From: Streptococcus cristatus
Lineage (GTDB): Bacteria > Bacillota > Bacilli > Lactobacillales > Streptococcaceae
Reading direction: 5' to 3'
Length of the DNA stretch: 64,000 nucleotides
Assembly (NCBI RefSeq): GCF_008369405.1
Contig: NZ_VSJJ01000001.1
Span: 370,523-434,522 of the forward strand
Positions within the stretch are counted from its first letter, which is position 1. Each line of letters opens with the position of its first letter. Shown here piece after piece: positions 17,907 to 26,255 of the stretch. Under the pieces are notes generated by a model. It was not told where the DNA came from and made no database searches. It worked only from the letters and a program-made list of their open reading frames with translations. The translations under genes and the position numbers were made by a program.

Positions 17907-19139
17907 ATGAAATTTGTTGGACTTGTCGGCTCAAATGCAGACCAATCATACAACCGTAAATTACTAGAATTCATCAGAAAACAATTTAAACTGAAATTTG
18001 AATTAGAAGTCTTGGAAATTTATGAAGTTCCACTCTTTAATCAAGATGAAAAATGGGACGAATCCTTCCAGCTGCGCCTTTTGTACAACCGCATCACGCG
18101 CGCTGACGGTGTTATCATTGCCACTCCTGAGCACAACCACACCATTACAGCAGCTCTCAAGAGCGTCCTTGAATGGCTCTCTTATGAGGTTCACCCATTT
18201 GAAAGCAAGCCTGTCATGATTGTGGGAGCTTCCTACTATGACCAAGGAACGTCTCGTGCCCAAGTACATTTGCGTAAGATCTTAGATGCTCCAGGTGTCA
18301 ATGCCTACACGTTACCAGGAAATGAATTCCTTCTTGGTAAAGCGAAAGAAGCTTTTGATAATGAAGGCAATATCACAAACGAAGGCACTGTTAAATTCCT
18401 TGAATCTTGCTTAGATAACTTTGTTAAATATGTTGAGGTAGTCTCAAAATTGAAAAAACCTAAACCAATTGCTCCTGAAGACTTAGATGTCACGAATCCA
18501 ATCGCAACAACCATAACAGAAGTTGACCCTGACGATCCAGAATGGGTAGAAAAAGCTGCAAAAGCTGTCGGTGCTGTTTCTGGCGATACGTATGTCAAGC
18601 TTGACCATGGTATCCTGACTGTTAACCAAATCGACATGTTCTTAAAGGCTATGCCGTTTGAGTTGACTTATGCAGATGATAACAACCAGTTCCTTTACTA
18701 TAACAATGCTCATCAAGATCCAGACACTATGTTTGCTAAACGTGTACCATCCCAATCAGGTGGCCGTCTCTCAACTCTACACAACTCTCTTCCCGCTGCT
18801 CGCATGAAGAACGTAGAATGGGTAGTTGGTGTTCTTCGTAACGGTGATCAGGAATACGTTCGTACAATCGTGCCTGGCTCACCAGCAGGTGTTATCAATA
18901 CCCACAACTACCAAGCAATGTACTATCCTGACGGATCTTACGCTGGTATCAACGAAATAGTCTTCAACTTCCAACCTTGGCTAGATTGGTATCTAAAAAC
19001 AACTGGTCAACGCTTGGTTGGAGGAAGTGGTCCTTTTGCTCCTGCAGCTGCAGCAGCCGATGCCACTTCTGGTGCTTCAGATACTGGCGGTGGTCACGGC
19101 GGTGGAGATGCCGATGCAACATCTGGCGCTAGTGCTTAA
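17907..19139 (+). CDS. FMN reductase - PAS fusion with two candidate flavinylation motifs
   Basis: A 410-residue modular protein. Residues 1-185 are an NADPH_FMN_red domain (ATPEHNHTITAALKSVLEWL, MIVGASYYDQGTSRAQVHLR). About 228-370 is a PAS_10-like domain of the DUF438 type (DMFLKAMPFELTYADDNNQF, then RVPSQSGGRLSTLH). Residues 375-410 are a low-complexity Ala/Gly tail. The tail holds DATSGAS twice (385-391 and 403-409) in different codons, separated by a GGGHGGG linker. DxxSGAS matches the ApbE flavinylation pattern, and apbE is in the same operon. It is probably a cytoplasmic electron-transfer hub; partners are unknown. Confidence 0.85.
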   Translation: MKFVGLVGSNADQSYNRKLLEFIRKQFKLKFELEVLEIYEVPLFNQDEKWDESFQLRLLYNRITRADGVIIATPEHNHTITAALKSVLEWLSYEVHPFESKPVMIVGASYYDQGTSRAQVHLRKILDAPGVNAYTLPGNEFLLGKAKEAFDNEGNITNEGTVKFLESCLDNFVKYVEVVSKLKKPKPIAPEDLDVTNPIATTITEVDPDDPEWVEKAAKAVGAVSGDTYVKLDHGILTVNQIDMFLKAMPFELTYADDNNQFLYYNNAHQDPDTMFAKRVPSQSGGRLSTLHNSLPAARMKNVEWVVGVLRNGDQEYVRTIVPGSPAGVINTHNYQAMYYPDGSYAGINEIVFNFQPWLDWYLKTTGQRLVGGSGPFAPAAAAADATSGASDTGGGHGGGDADATSGASA

Positions 19140-19154
19140 TCAGAACAGAATGAA

Positions 19155-19186
19155 AAGAATGGATTTGAAAATCCATTCTTTTTCTT
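19155..19186. terminator. Bidirectional terminator between the apbE operon and etrx1
   Basis: Hairpin AAGAATGGAT / ATCCATTCTT with a GAAA-containing loop followed by TTTCTTT, between convergent genes. Confidence 0.88.
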
Positions 19187-19190
19187 TATT

Positions 19191-19742
19191 TTATTTCATC
19201 TCCTTGAAGGCCTTTTCTGCTTCTTCATTGCTGATTGATCCGAGTTGGATTTTTGCAATTTTTCCTTGGCTATCAATCAAAATTTCTGTTGGAATGCTGC
19301 GAATCTGATAGGCTTGGAAAGCTGTCGCTCCTTTGTCAAACAGAACAGGAACGTTTTTGTAGCCTTGGTCTGCGAACCATTTTGGAAAGTCCTCTTCGGA
19401 TTTTTCTCCTTGAATCCCCGGCGCCACAACACTCAGAATTTCAAAATCTCGATCTGTTCGCGCAGCCAATTCTTCTAAGTCTGGCATGCTCTGACGACAA
19501 GATGGACACCAAGAAGCCCAGAATTTCAGATAGACTTTTTTTCCACGATAATCCGAAAGTTTGACAGTTTTTCCATCCATCGACTGAAGAGTGAAGTCCG
19601 GTGCCTCCTGGCCAACTGCAACCAGCGATTGGACACTTGTATTGGACTGACTTTGACTATCCATCCCCTTTTCATCAGATGAACAAGCTGATAGTGTCAG
19701 AAAAGCTATCGAAGCAACAACTAGCGAAAGAATTTTTTTCAT
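19191..19742 (-). CDS. Extracellular thioredoxin-like lipoprotein (TlpA/Etrx1 type)
   Basis: A 183-residue lipoprotein: signal peptide with lipobox LSAC (Cys20), then an AhpC-TSA/TlpA thioredoxin fold from about residue 46. The active site is WASWCPSCRQSMP (CPSC). It should receive electrons from the adjacent CcdA and reduce surface methionine sulfoxide reductase or other disulfides. It lies 12 bases downstream of ccdA1. It is a paralogue of the lipoprotein at 24423-24986, which has a CSIC site. Confidence 0.88.
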   Translation of the reverse strand: MKKILSLVVASIAFLTLSACSSDEKGMDSQSQSNTSVQSLVAVGQEAPDFTLQSMDGKTVKLSDYRGKKVYLKFWASWCPSCRQSMPDLEELAARTDRDFEILSVVAPGIQGEKSEEDFPKWFADQGYKNVPVLFDKGATAFQAYQIRSIPTEILIDSQGKIAKIQLGSISNEEAEKAFKEMK

Positions 19743-19754
19743 CTTTTTCTCCTT

Positions 19755-20462
19755 TTATCCAAAAATTCCTGATAAAGCATTTAACTGCCCGAGCATGAGA
19801 AGGATTCCCATAAAAATGATTAAGGCTCCTCCAATTTTTTTCATTAGCCCCATATAGGGTTTGATTCTTGAAAAATAGCGCATAACGAAGCTAGAAGCTA
19901 GAGCTAAGATGAGAAATGGTAAGGCCATTCCCAAAGTATAAACCAATGTTAGGAGCGCTCCTTGGATAGCTCCATTTCCGCCAGAGGCAGCTAGAGCCAG
20001 AACCGAACTAAGGACAGGGCCAATACAAGGCGTCCAACCAAAACTGAAACTAATACCAAGCAAAAAGGCTGACAGAAAATCATTCCGACGACTGTTCTTC
20101 TTAAATTCCACATTTTTCTGGAATTGTAACTGCCTGATATTAATCAGCTCCATCTGGTGAATTCCTAGCAAAATGATGATAATCCCCATTAGATAACGGA
20201 ATTTCTCATCGTAAATCACTCCACCTAGGAATCCCGCACCGAAGCCTAATAGAAAGAAAACCAAGGAAATTCCAGCAATGAAACAGAGGGTCTTGATCAG
20301 ACCAGTCCAAGCGATCTTTCTGCCTAAGAACTTGACTTCTCTAGGCTCTTCTTCATCCAGCAATATCCCTATGTAGACTGGCAACAAGGGAAAGATACAG
20401 GGTGAGAAAAACGAGAGAACTCCAGCCAAAAAGACCGAAACAAAAAATAAACTAGACTCCAT
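19755..20462 (-). CDS. ccdA: Thiol-disulfide membrane transporter CcdA (copy 1)
   Basis: A 235-residue, six-helix member of the DsbD transmembrane/CcdA family. The two Cys-containing repeats are SFFSPCIFPLLPVYIG and FGWTPCIGPVL. It moves electrons from cytoplasmic thioredoxin to the extracellular TlpA-like lipoprotein encoded downstream. It is closely paralogous to the protein at 25403-26113. Confidence 0.92.
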   Translation of the reverse strand: MESSLFFVSVFLAGVLSFFSPCIFPLLPVYIGILLDEEEPREVKFLGRKIAWTGLIKTLCFIAGISLVFFLLGFGAGFLGGVIYDEKFRYLMGIIIILLGIHQMELINIRQLQFQKNVEFKKNSRRNDFLSAFLLGISFSFGWTPCIGPVLSSVLALAASGGNGAIQGALLTLVYTLGMALPFLILALASSFVMRYFSRIKPYMGLMKKIGGALIIFMGILLMLGQLNALSGIFG

Positions 20463-20608
20463 CCCAACCTCCTTTAAGATGTGTTTTCAATATTATTATA
20501 ACAAACGATTTAAATTTTTCCACATTTTGCTACACTATCCTCATTCTTGTATAATTTATCGGAGAAGCCATCTGTGAAACTCCTATTTCGTTCCTAAACA
20601 GCAAAAAA

Positions 20609-20783
20609 GAGAGTGGGACAGAAATCGGTAATTCGTTAGAATCCGATTTCGTCGTCCCACCTCCGCACAGTTGAGTAGGGCTGTAGAAGCTGATGAAATC
20701 AGCCTAGTAGAGCCCACTCAACCACTGCGTCTTGCTCGACAATCCAAAGACAATTGAGAGGCTAGGACTTTCGTCCCAGCCTC
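20609..20783 (-). repeat. 175-bp structured interspersed repeat, copy 3 of 3
   Basis: Inverted relative to copies 1 and 2 and of identical length. It lies between the ccdA1 start and the sensor kinase stop, 14 bases beyond the kinase stop. All three paired segments are retained; the loop change CTTCTAC for CTTTTAC lies outside the paired bases. Confidence 0.85.
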
Positions 20784-20797
20784 TTTAATATTGAAGG

Positions 20798-22510
20798 TTA
20801 GCGAACTTGATTATCTGAATCTAGCGGCAAGTAAAGACAAACCTGGGTAAATTTATCTGGTTCGGATTGGATTTCCATATGGTAGTCGTCTCCGAACTGC
20901 AATCTTAAACGTTGATCAACATTTTTCAGACCTACACCACCTAAGCGAAGGAGAGTCGCATCTATAGAGGCGTTGACATCAAAGCCACGGCCGTTATCAT
21001 AGATAGAAAGTCTCAGTTGTCCTTCTTCTACTTCCGACGTCACCCTAATCATGCCCTGTCGGTCAATTTCCTTGATGCCATGGTAGATGGCATTTTCGAC
21101 CAAAGGCTGAAGTACCAGCTTGGGCAGTTTATAATCAGCTATAGATTCATCCTCTTCAATCTCGTACTGGAGCTTGTCGCCATAGCGCTGCTTCTGGATA
21201 AAAAGATACTGACGAACGTGATCAATCTCATCTCTAAGAGAAATCTGTTCATGCCCTTGATTAAGCGCCAAGCGGAAATACTGAGCGAGTGATTGTGTTA
21301 CCTCAACAACACGCTTGCTGTCGTTAAATTCAGCCATCCAGACAATCGTATCCAAGGTATTATAAAGGAAATGGGGGTTAATTTGAGCAGAGAGAGCTCG
21401 GAGCTCATAGCGGCGGACATTTTGTTCTTCAGTCTTGACTGCTTCCATTAGTTGTTCGATTTGGTCCAGCATTTTATTGAATTGCTGAGCCAAGTCAACC
21501 AACTCTGGAGACCCCTTTGCTTCCGCTCGTAAATTTGAGTCACCTGCCCCAATCTTCAGAATGACAGCCTGCAGATTCTGCAGAGGTTTAATCCACAAAC
21601 GCAGAACAAACCAAATACCAGTCAAGCAAAGCAGGAGTGCTAAAATGCCCATTCCTACAAAAGAATAAAGCATCTGTGACTGAAGCATCTGTAATTGCTC
21701 TAATGAGGCAACGCCAATTAAAGTCCAGTCGCTGTCCGCAATATCAATCTGGTAGACAAAAGCCTGTTTCTGGTCTGCGTAACCGTCCTTGACCGAGATA
21801 TAGGGCTGCATAGCTTTCATTTCCTGACTGGATGAATAAACACTCTTCTTGGGATGATAGACAAATTCATGCTGGCTGTTGACAATAAAGCTAAAACCCT
21901 TCTTCCCGAGCTGAAGCCGATCCAAATAGGCTTTGAGACTCTTATAGCCGATATCCAAACGCAAAACACCGAGATTCTGCCCTGCTTCATCCACTACTTC
22001 CTGAGTGACGGAAACAACCCACTTCTCCTTCTCTAATGCTAGAGACTCCTTGCGAGCAGGAATCAAGACAGGCATGGCTCTGGTATGGACGGCTTCCTGA
22101 TACCATTTTTCATTCATCATATCAGAGGATGTCTGCATGCTGATTTTAGAATCTGTCGAGACCACGCGCCCGTCCTTAGTAACCAATACTGCCGACACCA
22201 AATCCGGATCTGTCTCAATGATGGTTTTCATCAAAGACTGAACTGACGTTTCGCTGCTTTCTTGATTCTGAGCATACTTCCGAATCGTTTCTTCCTTGCT
22301 CAGTGTGGAGGTGGTTCGTTTTAATTTCTGCAAATAGGAAGCAATGAACTGCCCGCTTTGCTCCATACTATTACGAGTCGTCCGCTCTGTCAGCTGCCGA
22401 ATGGTTTCTGAGCTAGTCTGATAGTAAAGACTCCCAACAACCCCCAAGAGTAAAAGAACCAGCAGAAAAATATAGACAATCAACTGGATCAGAAGCGGAT
22501 ACCGTTTCAT
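20798..22510 (-). CDS. Sensor histidine kinase, YesM/LytS-type
   Basis: A 570-residue membrane kinase: N-terminal helix (residues 8-28), a large extracellular dCache-like sensor (about 35-280), second helix, HAMP (about 300-355), then a His_kinase domain with the phospho-acceptor in QINPHFLYNTLD and a HATPase domain (NAIYHGIKE N-box, YDNGRGFD G1-box). Its stop is followed by repeat copy 3, and its start overlaps the regulator gene by 4 bases. Streptococci carry a similar pair beside msrAB in a surface-protease locus, but the signal here is unknown. Confidence 0.9.
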   Translation of the reverse strand: MKRYPLLIQLIVYIFLLVLLLLGVVGSLYYQTSSETIRQLTERTTRNSMEQSGQFIASYLQKLKRTTSTLSKEETIRKYAQNQESSETSVQSLMKTIIETDPDLVSAVLVTKDGRVVSTDSKISMQTSSDMMNEKWYQEAVHTRAMPVLIPARKESLALEKEKWVVSVTQEVVDEAGQNLGVLRLDIGYKSLKAYLDRLQLGKKGFSFIVNSQHEFVYHPKKSVYSSSQEMKAMQPYISVKDGYADQKQAFVYQIDIADSDWTLIGVASLEQLQMLQSQMLYSFVGMGILALLLCLTGIWFVLRLWIKPLQNLQAVILKIGAGDSNLRAEAKGSPELVDLAQQFNKMLDQIEQLMEAVKTEEQNVRRYELRALSAQINPHFLYNTLDTIVWMAEFNDSKRVVEVTQSLAQYFRLALNQGHEQISLRDEIDHVRQYLFIQKQRYGDKLQYEIEEDESIADYKLPKLVLQPLVENAIYHGIKEIDRQGMIRVTSEVEEGQLRLSIYDNGRGFDVNASIDATLLRLGGVGLKNVDQRLRLQFGDDYHMEIQSEPDKFTQVCLYLPLDSDNQVR

Positions 22511-23241
22511 TTCTCCTCTCCTTTTTTAAACTGCCGAGGTGTCAGCCCAACCACCTGCTTGAAGCGCTGAGAAAAATAGTTCATGTCGTCAAAACCTACC
22601 TGCTCTGCTATTTCATAAATCTTCAAATCTGTAGTTAAGAGTAAGAGTTTTGCTTTTTTCATCCGCTCTTGAATCAAATAATCTTGAAAGGGCAGGCCTA
22701 ATTCTTTTTTGATAAGAACACTTAGATAGGACGGACTAAACCCCAATTGAAAAGCCAAACTTTTCAGGTTTAATTCTGAATCAGCTAGACGCGCATGAAT
22801 AGCCTCTTCCAACTCAGAGTGCTGTCCCTGATCGACCAAACTTTGAATCTGGGCTTTTTTGCGCTCCTTATCAAGCTTGGTCTGCAGCTTGGCCAACATC
22901 TCCTCAACATCATCTTTGGAAAACGGCTTGAGAAGATAATCATCTGCACCTAGCTTAATGGCCGTCCGAGCATAGTCAAAATCATCATAGCCCGTCAGAA
23001 AAACGATATGGCATTTAGGAGCCTGGTCTCTAACTAGCTTGGCCAGTTCGAGGCCGTTCATCTTTGGCATATTGATATCAGTCAGCAGAATGTCAGCAGG
23101 ATTTTCCTGAAATTTCTGCCAAGCTTCTATTCCATTTTCAGCTTGGGCAATGACTTGCATACCAAACTGTTCATAGTCTACCAAGGACGCAATCCCCTGT
23201 CTGACCAGATACTCATCCTCTACAATCATAATTGAATACAC
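22507..23241 (-). CDS. AraC-type response regulator (YesN family)
   Basis: A 244-residue regulator: receiver domain with acidic pocket (VEDE), phospho-acceptor Asp in LLTDINMPKMNG and conserved Lys in YLLKPFSK, then two AraC helix-turn-helices at the C-terminus (LAFQLGFSPSYLS and IAEQVGFDDMNYFSQRFK). The start is GTG 23241, nine bases after AAGGAG; a TTG at 23250 abuts the Shine-Dalgarno and is unlikely. Stop overlaps the kinase start (ATGA). Confidence 0.9.
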   Translation of the reverse strand: MYSIMIVEDEYLVRQGIASLVDYEQFGMQVIAQAENGIEAWQKFQENPADILLTDINMPKMNGLELAKLVRDQAPKCHIVFLTGYDDFDYARTAIKLGADDYLLKPFSKDDVEEMLAKLQTKLDKERKKAQIQSLVDQGQHSELEEAIHARLADSELNLKSLAFQLGFSPSYLSVLIKKELGLPFQDYLIQERMKKAKLLLLTTDLKIYEIAEQVGFDDMNYFSQRFKQVVGLTPRQFKKGEEK

Positions 23242-23300
23242 AAGGTTCAACTCCTTATTTTTACTGGATTTATTATAGCAAATTTTCGATCAAAATGCTC

Positions 23301-24407
23301 TTAAACATAATCCAAAAGATAACCGTAGCCCTTCTCCTCCATCTCAGCTTTTGGAATGAACTTAATTGACAGACTATTGATGCAATAGCGCAAACCGCCC
23401 TTGTCCTTAGGGCCATCAGTGAAAACATGGCCCAGATGTGAATTTCCAACCCGACTGCGAACTTCTGTCCGTGTCATGTTGAAACTCTTATCTTCTTTGT
23501 AAGTCGCAACATCTGGACTGACAGGACGGGTGAAACTCGGCCAACCGCAGCCAGAGTCAAATTTATCCTTTGATGAAAAGAGAGGTTCTCCTGTCACCAC
23601 ATCCACGTAGATACCAGCATCGAACTTATCCCAATAGCGATTAGAAAAAGCTCGCTCTGTGTCATTCTTTTGTGTGACTGCGTATTCTTCTGGAGAGAGC
23701 TTAGCCTTAATCTCTTCATCACTAGGCTTAGGATAGCGACTAGCTTCGATAACTGGGTAAGCAGCTTGATTGACATCGATATGGCAATACCCATTAGGAT
23801 TCTTTTTTAGGTAATCCTGATGATAATCTTCTGCCTTGATAAAGTTTTTCAGAGGTTCTTTTTCAACGGCCAAAGGCTTATCATATTTCTTGGCGACTTC
23901 ATCAAAGACCTGATTAATAGTATCAAGATCAGCTTCGTCCTTATAATAAACACCCGTTCGATACTGGGTGCCTTGGTCGTTTCCTTGTTTGTTTTTGGAA
24001 GTCGGATCAATGATACGGAAATAATGAAGTAAGATTTCTTTGAGAGATATCTTTTTAACGTTATAGGTAATTTTCACCGTCTCAGCATGACCAGTTTGGG
24101 AAACTAATTCATACTTGGTTGTGTCGCTCTTACCATTTGCATAGCCAGACTCAGCATCAATGACACCTGGTACTCTAGAGAAATATTCTTCTACACCCCA
24201 GAAACAACCGCCAGCCAGATAAATCTCCCGCTTATCTTCTTCCTTGACGTCTTCTTTCTTTTGTTTGGTCACTTCTGTCTTACTCATAGAGGCTTTCTTG
24301 ATCTGTTCAGGAGATGATTGCTTACCATTCCCTGCAATCACATAGACCAGTCCAAAACAGAAAAGCAAGCCAATTAAAACCAGAAAAATTTTCCATTTTC
24401 CTTCCAT
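23301..24407 (-). CDS. msrAB: Membrane-anchored methionine sulfoxide reductase MsrA-MsrB fusion
   Basis: Repairs both stereoisomers of methionine sulfoxide in surface proteins. The 368-residue protein has an N-terminal membrane anchor (residues 5-27). MsrA (about 60-210) has the catalytic Cys in [11 protein letters not shown]. MsrB (about 225-360) has GCGWPSF, the [15 protein letters not shown] loop and the catalytic Cys in RYCINS. It is the last gene of a four-gene operon ccdA2 - Met-rich lipoprotein - etrx2 - msrAB, 15 bases after etrx2. Electrons should flow CcdA to Etrx to MsrAB. Confidence 0.95.
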   Translation of the reverse strand: MEGKWKIFLVLIGLLFCFGLVYVIAGNGKQSSPEQIKKASMSKTEVTKQKKEDVKEEDKREIYLAGGCFWGVEEYFSRVPGVIDAESGYANGKSDTTKYELVSQTGHAETVKITYNVKKISLKEILLHYFRIIDPTSKNKQGNDQGTQYRTGVYYKDEADLDTINQVFDEVAKKYDKPLAVEKEPLKNFIKAEDYHQDYLKKNPNGYCHIDVNQAAYPVIEASRYPKPSDEEIKAKLSPEEYAVTQKNDTERAFSNRYWDKFDAGIYVDVVTGEPLFSSKDKFDSGCGWPSFTRPVSPDVATYKEDKSFNMTRTEVRSRVGNSHLGHVFTDGPKDKGGLRYCINSLSIKFIPKAEMEEKGYGYLLDYV

Positions 24408-24422
24408 TTTCTTTACTCCTTT

Positions 24423-24986
24423 CTACTTGATTTCCTTTAGTGTTTTTTCAATATCTTCCTTGCTCATATAGCCAATATGCGTCTTGGCAAGAGAACCATC
24501 GCTACCTACGAAGAGAGCAGATGGATAAGAGCGAATACCGTATTCTTTCAGTAATTCTCCCTTAGTATCCATAAGAACTGGCATGTTCTTGTAATCCAAA
24601 GACTTATACCATTCCTTGAAATCATCAGCAGACTTTTCTCCATTAAAAGTCGGAGACACCACCGTCAGGACAACATAATCTTTTCCAGACTGTTCCTTAG
24701 CCAAATCATTGGTATCTCCAAGTGTGGATAGACAGATAGAGCACCAAGAAGCCCAAAACTTTAGATAGACTTTCTTGCCTTTAAAATCAGACAGCTTATA
24801 GGTCTTGCCGTCCACTCCTTGCAAAGCGAAATCCTTAGCCATTTTTGTAGCTTGGTTAGAATTTGACTTGCTAGTCATGGAACTTTTATCATTTTTGGAA
24901 GCTTCCGAATTCATTTGCTGATTTGAGCAAGCTCCCAATAAGCCGACGCAAAGCAGCCCTACGGTTAATAGAGACAGTTTTCTCAT
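24423..24986 (-). CDS. Extracellular thioredoxin-like lipoprotein (TlpA/Etrx2 type)
   Basis: A 187-residue lipoprotein with lipobox LLGAC (Cys20) and a Ser/Asn/Lys-rich linker, then a TlpA-like thioredoxin domain with active site WASWCSICLST (CSIC). The cis-Pro region is YPSALFV. It is the presumed reductant of the MsrAB encoded immediately downstream. It sits in the operon with ccdA2 and the Met-rich lipoprotein. Confidence 0.9.
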   Translation of the reverse strand: MRKLSLLTVGLLCVGLLGACSNQQMNSEASKNDKSSMTSKSNSNQATKMAKDFALQGVDGKTYKLSDFKGKKVYLKFWASWCSICLSTLGDTNDLAKEQSGKDYVVLTVVSPTFNGEKSADDFKEWYKSLDYKNMPVLMDTKGELLKEYGIRSYPSALFVGSDGSLAKTHIGYMSKEDIEKTLKEIK

Positions 24987-25054
24987 AGTATTCTTTCCTC
25001 TCCAAACAAGGAGAAAGCCGACAAAATTGACGACTTCCAGCCTTATTGATAATT

Positions 25055-25375
25055 TTATTTATCAGATGACATTTCAGATGAATCTTTCATTTCATCCTTC
25101 ATGCTTGAATCACTAGATTTCATGTCATCTTTCATATCAGACTTACTGTCGGACATCATAGACGAGTCCTTCATCTCATCCTTTTTCATTTTATCATCAG
25201 ACATACTAGAGTCTTTCATATTCTCCTTCTTCATGTCATCTTTTTTCATATCATCCTTCTTCATCATGCTACTGTCATCCATCTTTTTCATGTCTGAATT
25301 TGACTTTTGACTGGAGCAAGCAGCCAAGGCGAAGATACTAAGAGTAGCCATTGTAAGAGTAGCGATTTTTTTCAT
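25055..25375 (-). CDS. Methionine-rich low-complexity lipoprotein
   Basis: A 106-residue protein with a clear lipoprotein signal (core TLTMATLSIFALAAC, Cys20). The mature 87 residues are almost only Met, Lys, Asp, Ser and Glu, with 17 Met (about one in five) in repeated units such as MKKDDMKKDDMK and MKDSSM, and no aromatic residue or second Cys. It is encoded between ccdA2 and etrx2 in the msrAB operon. A surface methionine pool recycled by MsrAB is the natural hypothesis; metal (Cu) binding by Met clusters is an alternative. No recognised domain. Confidence 0.85.
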   Translation of the reverse strand: MKKIATLTMATLSIFALAACSSQKSNSDMKKMDDSSMMKKDDMKKDDMKKENMKDSSMSDDKMKKDEMKDSSMMSDSKSDMKDDMKSSDSSMKDEMKDSSEMSSDK

Positions 25376-25402
25376 GAGATTTCTCCTTTAATTATATAAT
25401 AT

Positions 25403-26113
25403 TTATCCAAATAATGACGCTAAAGCATTTAGATTTCCGAGCATAAGTAGAATTCCCATAAGAATGATGAGAACTCCGCCAACTTTCTTAAGTGTTCCCA
25501 TATAAGGTTTGAGTTTTGCAAAGCGCTGTAATACCCAACCAGAAGCTAAAGCCATGGCTAGAAAAGGAAGGGCTAATCCAAGTGTATAAACCAACATAAG
25601 CAAGCCTCCTTGAAGAGCGCCGTCTCCCCCAGAAGCAGCAATCGCTAAAACAGAGCTCAGAACAGGCCCAACACAGGGGGTCCAACCAAAGCTAAAAGTA
25701 ATCCCTAAAATGAAGGCATTAAGCAAGTCACTCCGTTTACTATTCTGTTTAAACTGGATGATTTTTTGCTTTTGCAGCTGCTGGATATTGATGACGCCCG
25801 TTTGGTGGATTCCCAATAGTATGACAATTCCACCCAAAAGATAGCGAAACCAAGGGGCGTATAGGACTTGCCCTAAAGCACCAGCACCGTAGCCCAAGAC
25901 TAAAAATACAGTCGACAATCCCGCTATAAAGCAGAGAGTCTTGACCAAACCGTACCAAGAAACCTCTCGTCCTAGAAACTTGAACATCCTTGGCTGGTCT
26001 TCATCTAACAAGATTCCTACATAAACCGGCATAAGCGGTAAGATACAAGGGGAGAAAAAGGAAAGAATCCCTGCCAGAAAAACTGAAATAAAGAACAAAA
26101 AACTTGTTGCCAT
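25403..26113 (-). CDS. ccdA: Thiol-disulfide membrane transporter CcdA (copy 2)
   Basis: A 236-residue, six-helix CcdA protein with Cys motifs SFFSPCILPLMPVYVG and FGWTPCVGPVL. It is highly similar in sequence and length to the CcdA at 19755-20462, so the two modules are paralogous. It heads the operon that ends with msrAB. The ATG has a GAGAGG Shine-Dalgarno; a TATACT -10 lies upstream, next to the preceding terminator. Confidence 0.92.
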   Translation of the reverse strand: MATSFLFFISVFLAGILSFFSPCILPLMPVYVGILLDEDQPRMFKFLGREVSWYGLVKTLCFIAGLSTVFLVLGYGAGALGQVLYAPWFRYLLGGIVILLGIHQTGVINIQQLQKQKIIQFKQNSKRSDLLNAFILGITFSFGWTPCVGPVLSSVLAIAASGGDGALQGGLLMLVYTLGLALPFLAMALASGWVLQRFAKLKPYMGTLKKVGGVLIILMGILLMLGNLNALASLFG

Positions 26114-26148
26114 TTCAAAAACCTCTCGATCATTTTCTGACTATAGTA

Positions 26149-26180
26149 TAAAATAAAAATCCCCCTAAAAATAGGGAGAT
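26149..26180 (-). terminator. Terminator after the OmpR-type two-component operon
   Basis: Minus-strand hairpin ATCTCCCTA / TAGGGGGAT (one G·T pair) followed by TTTTATTTT. Confidence 0.88.
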
Positions 26181-26255
26181 AGATTTGAAAAAACTTGAAT
26201 TTGATTTTATCTTTTCCACACCATGAGTTAAAAGCGTTCACTACTTACTGAGGAT

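Noticed and set aside
25101-25310. Plus-strand 69-residue Phe/Ser-rich frame
   Set aside because: It is the complement of the Met/Lys/Asp repeats of the lipoprotein gene; its composition follows from that and it has no ribosome site.
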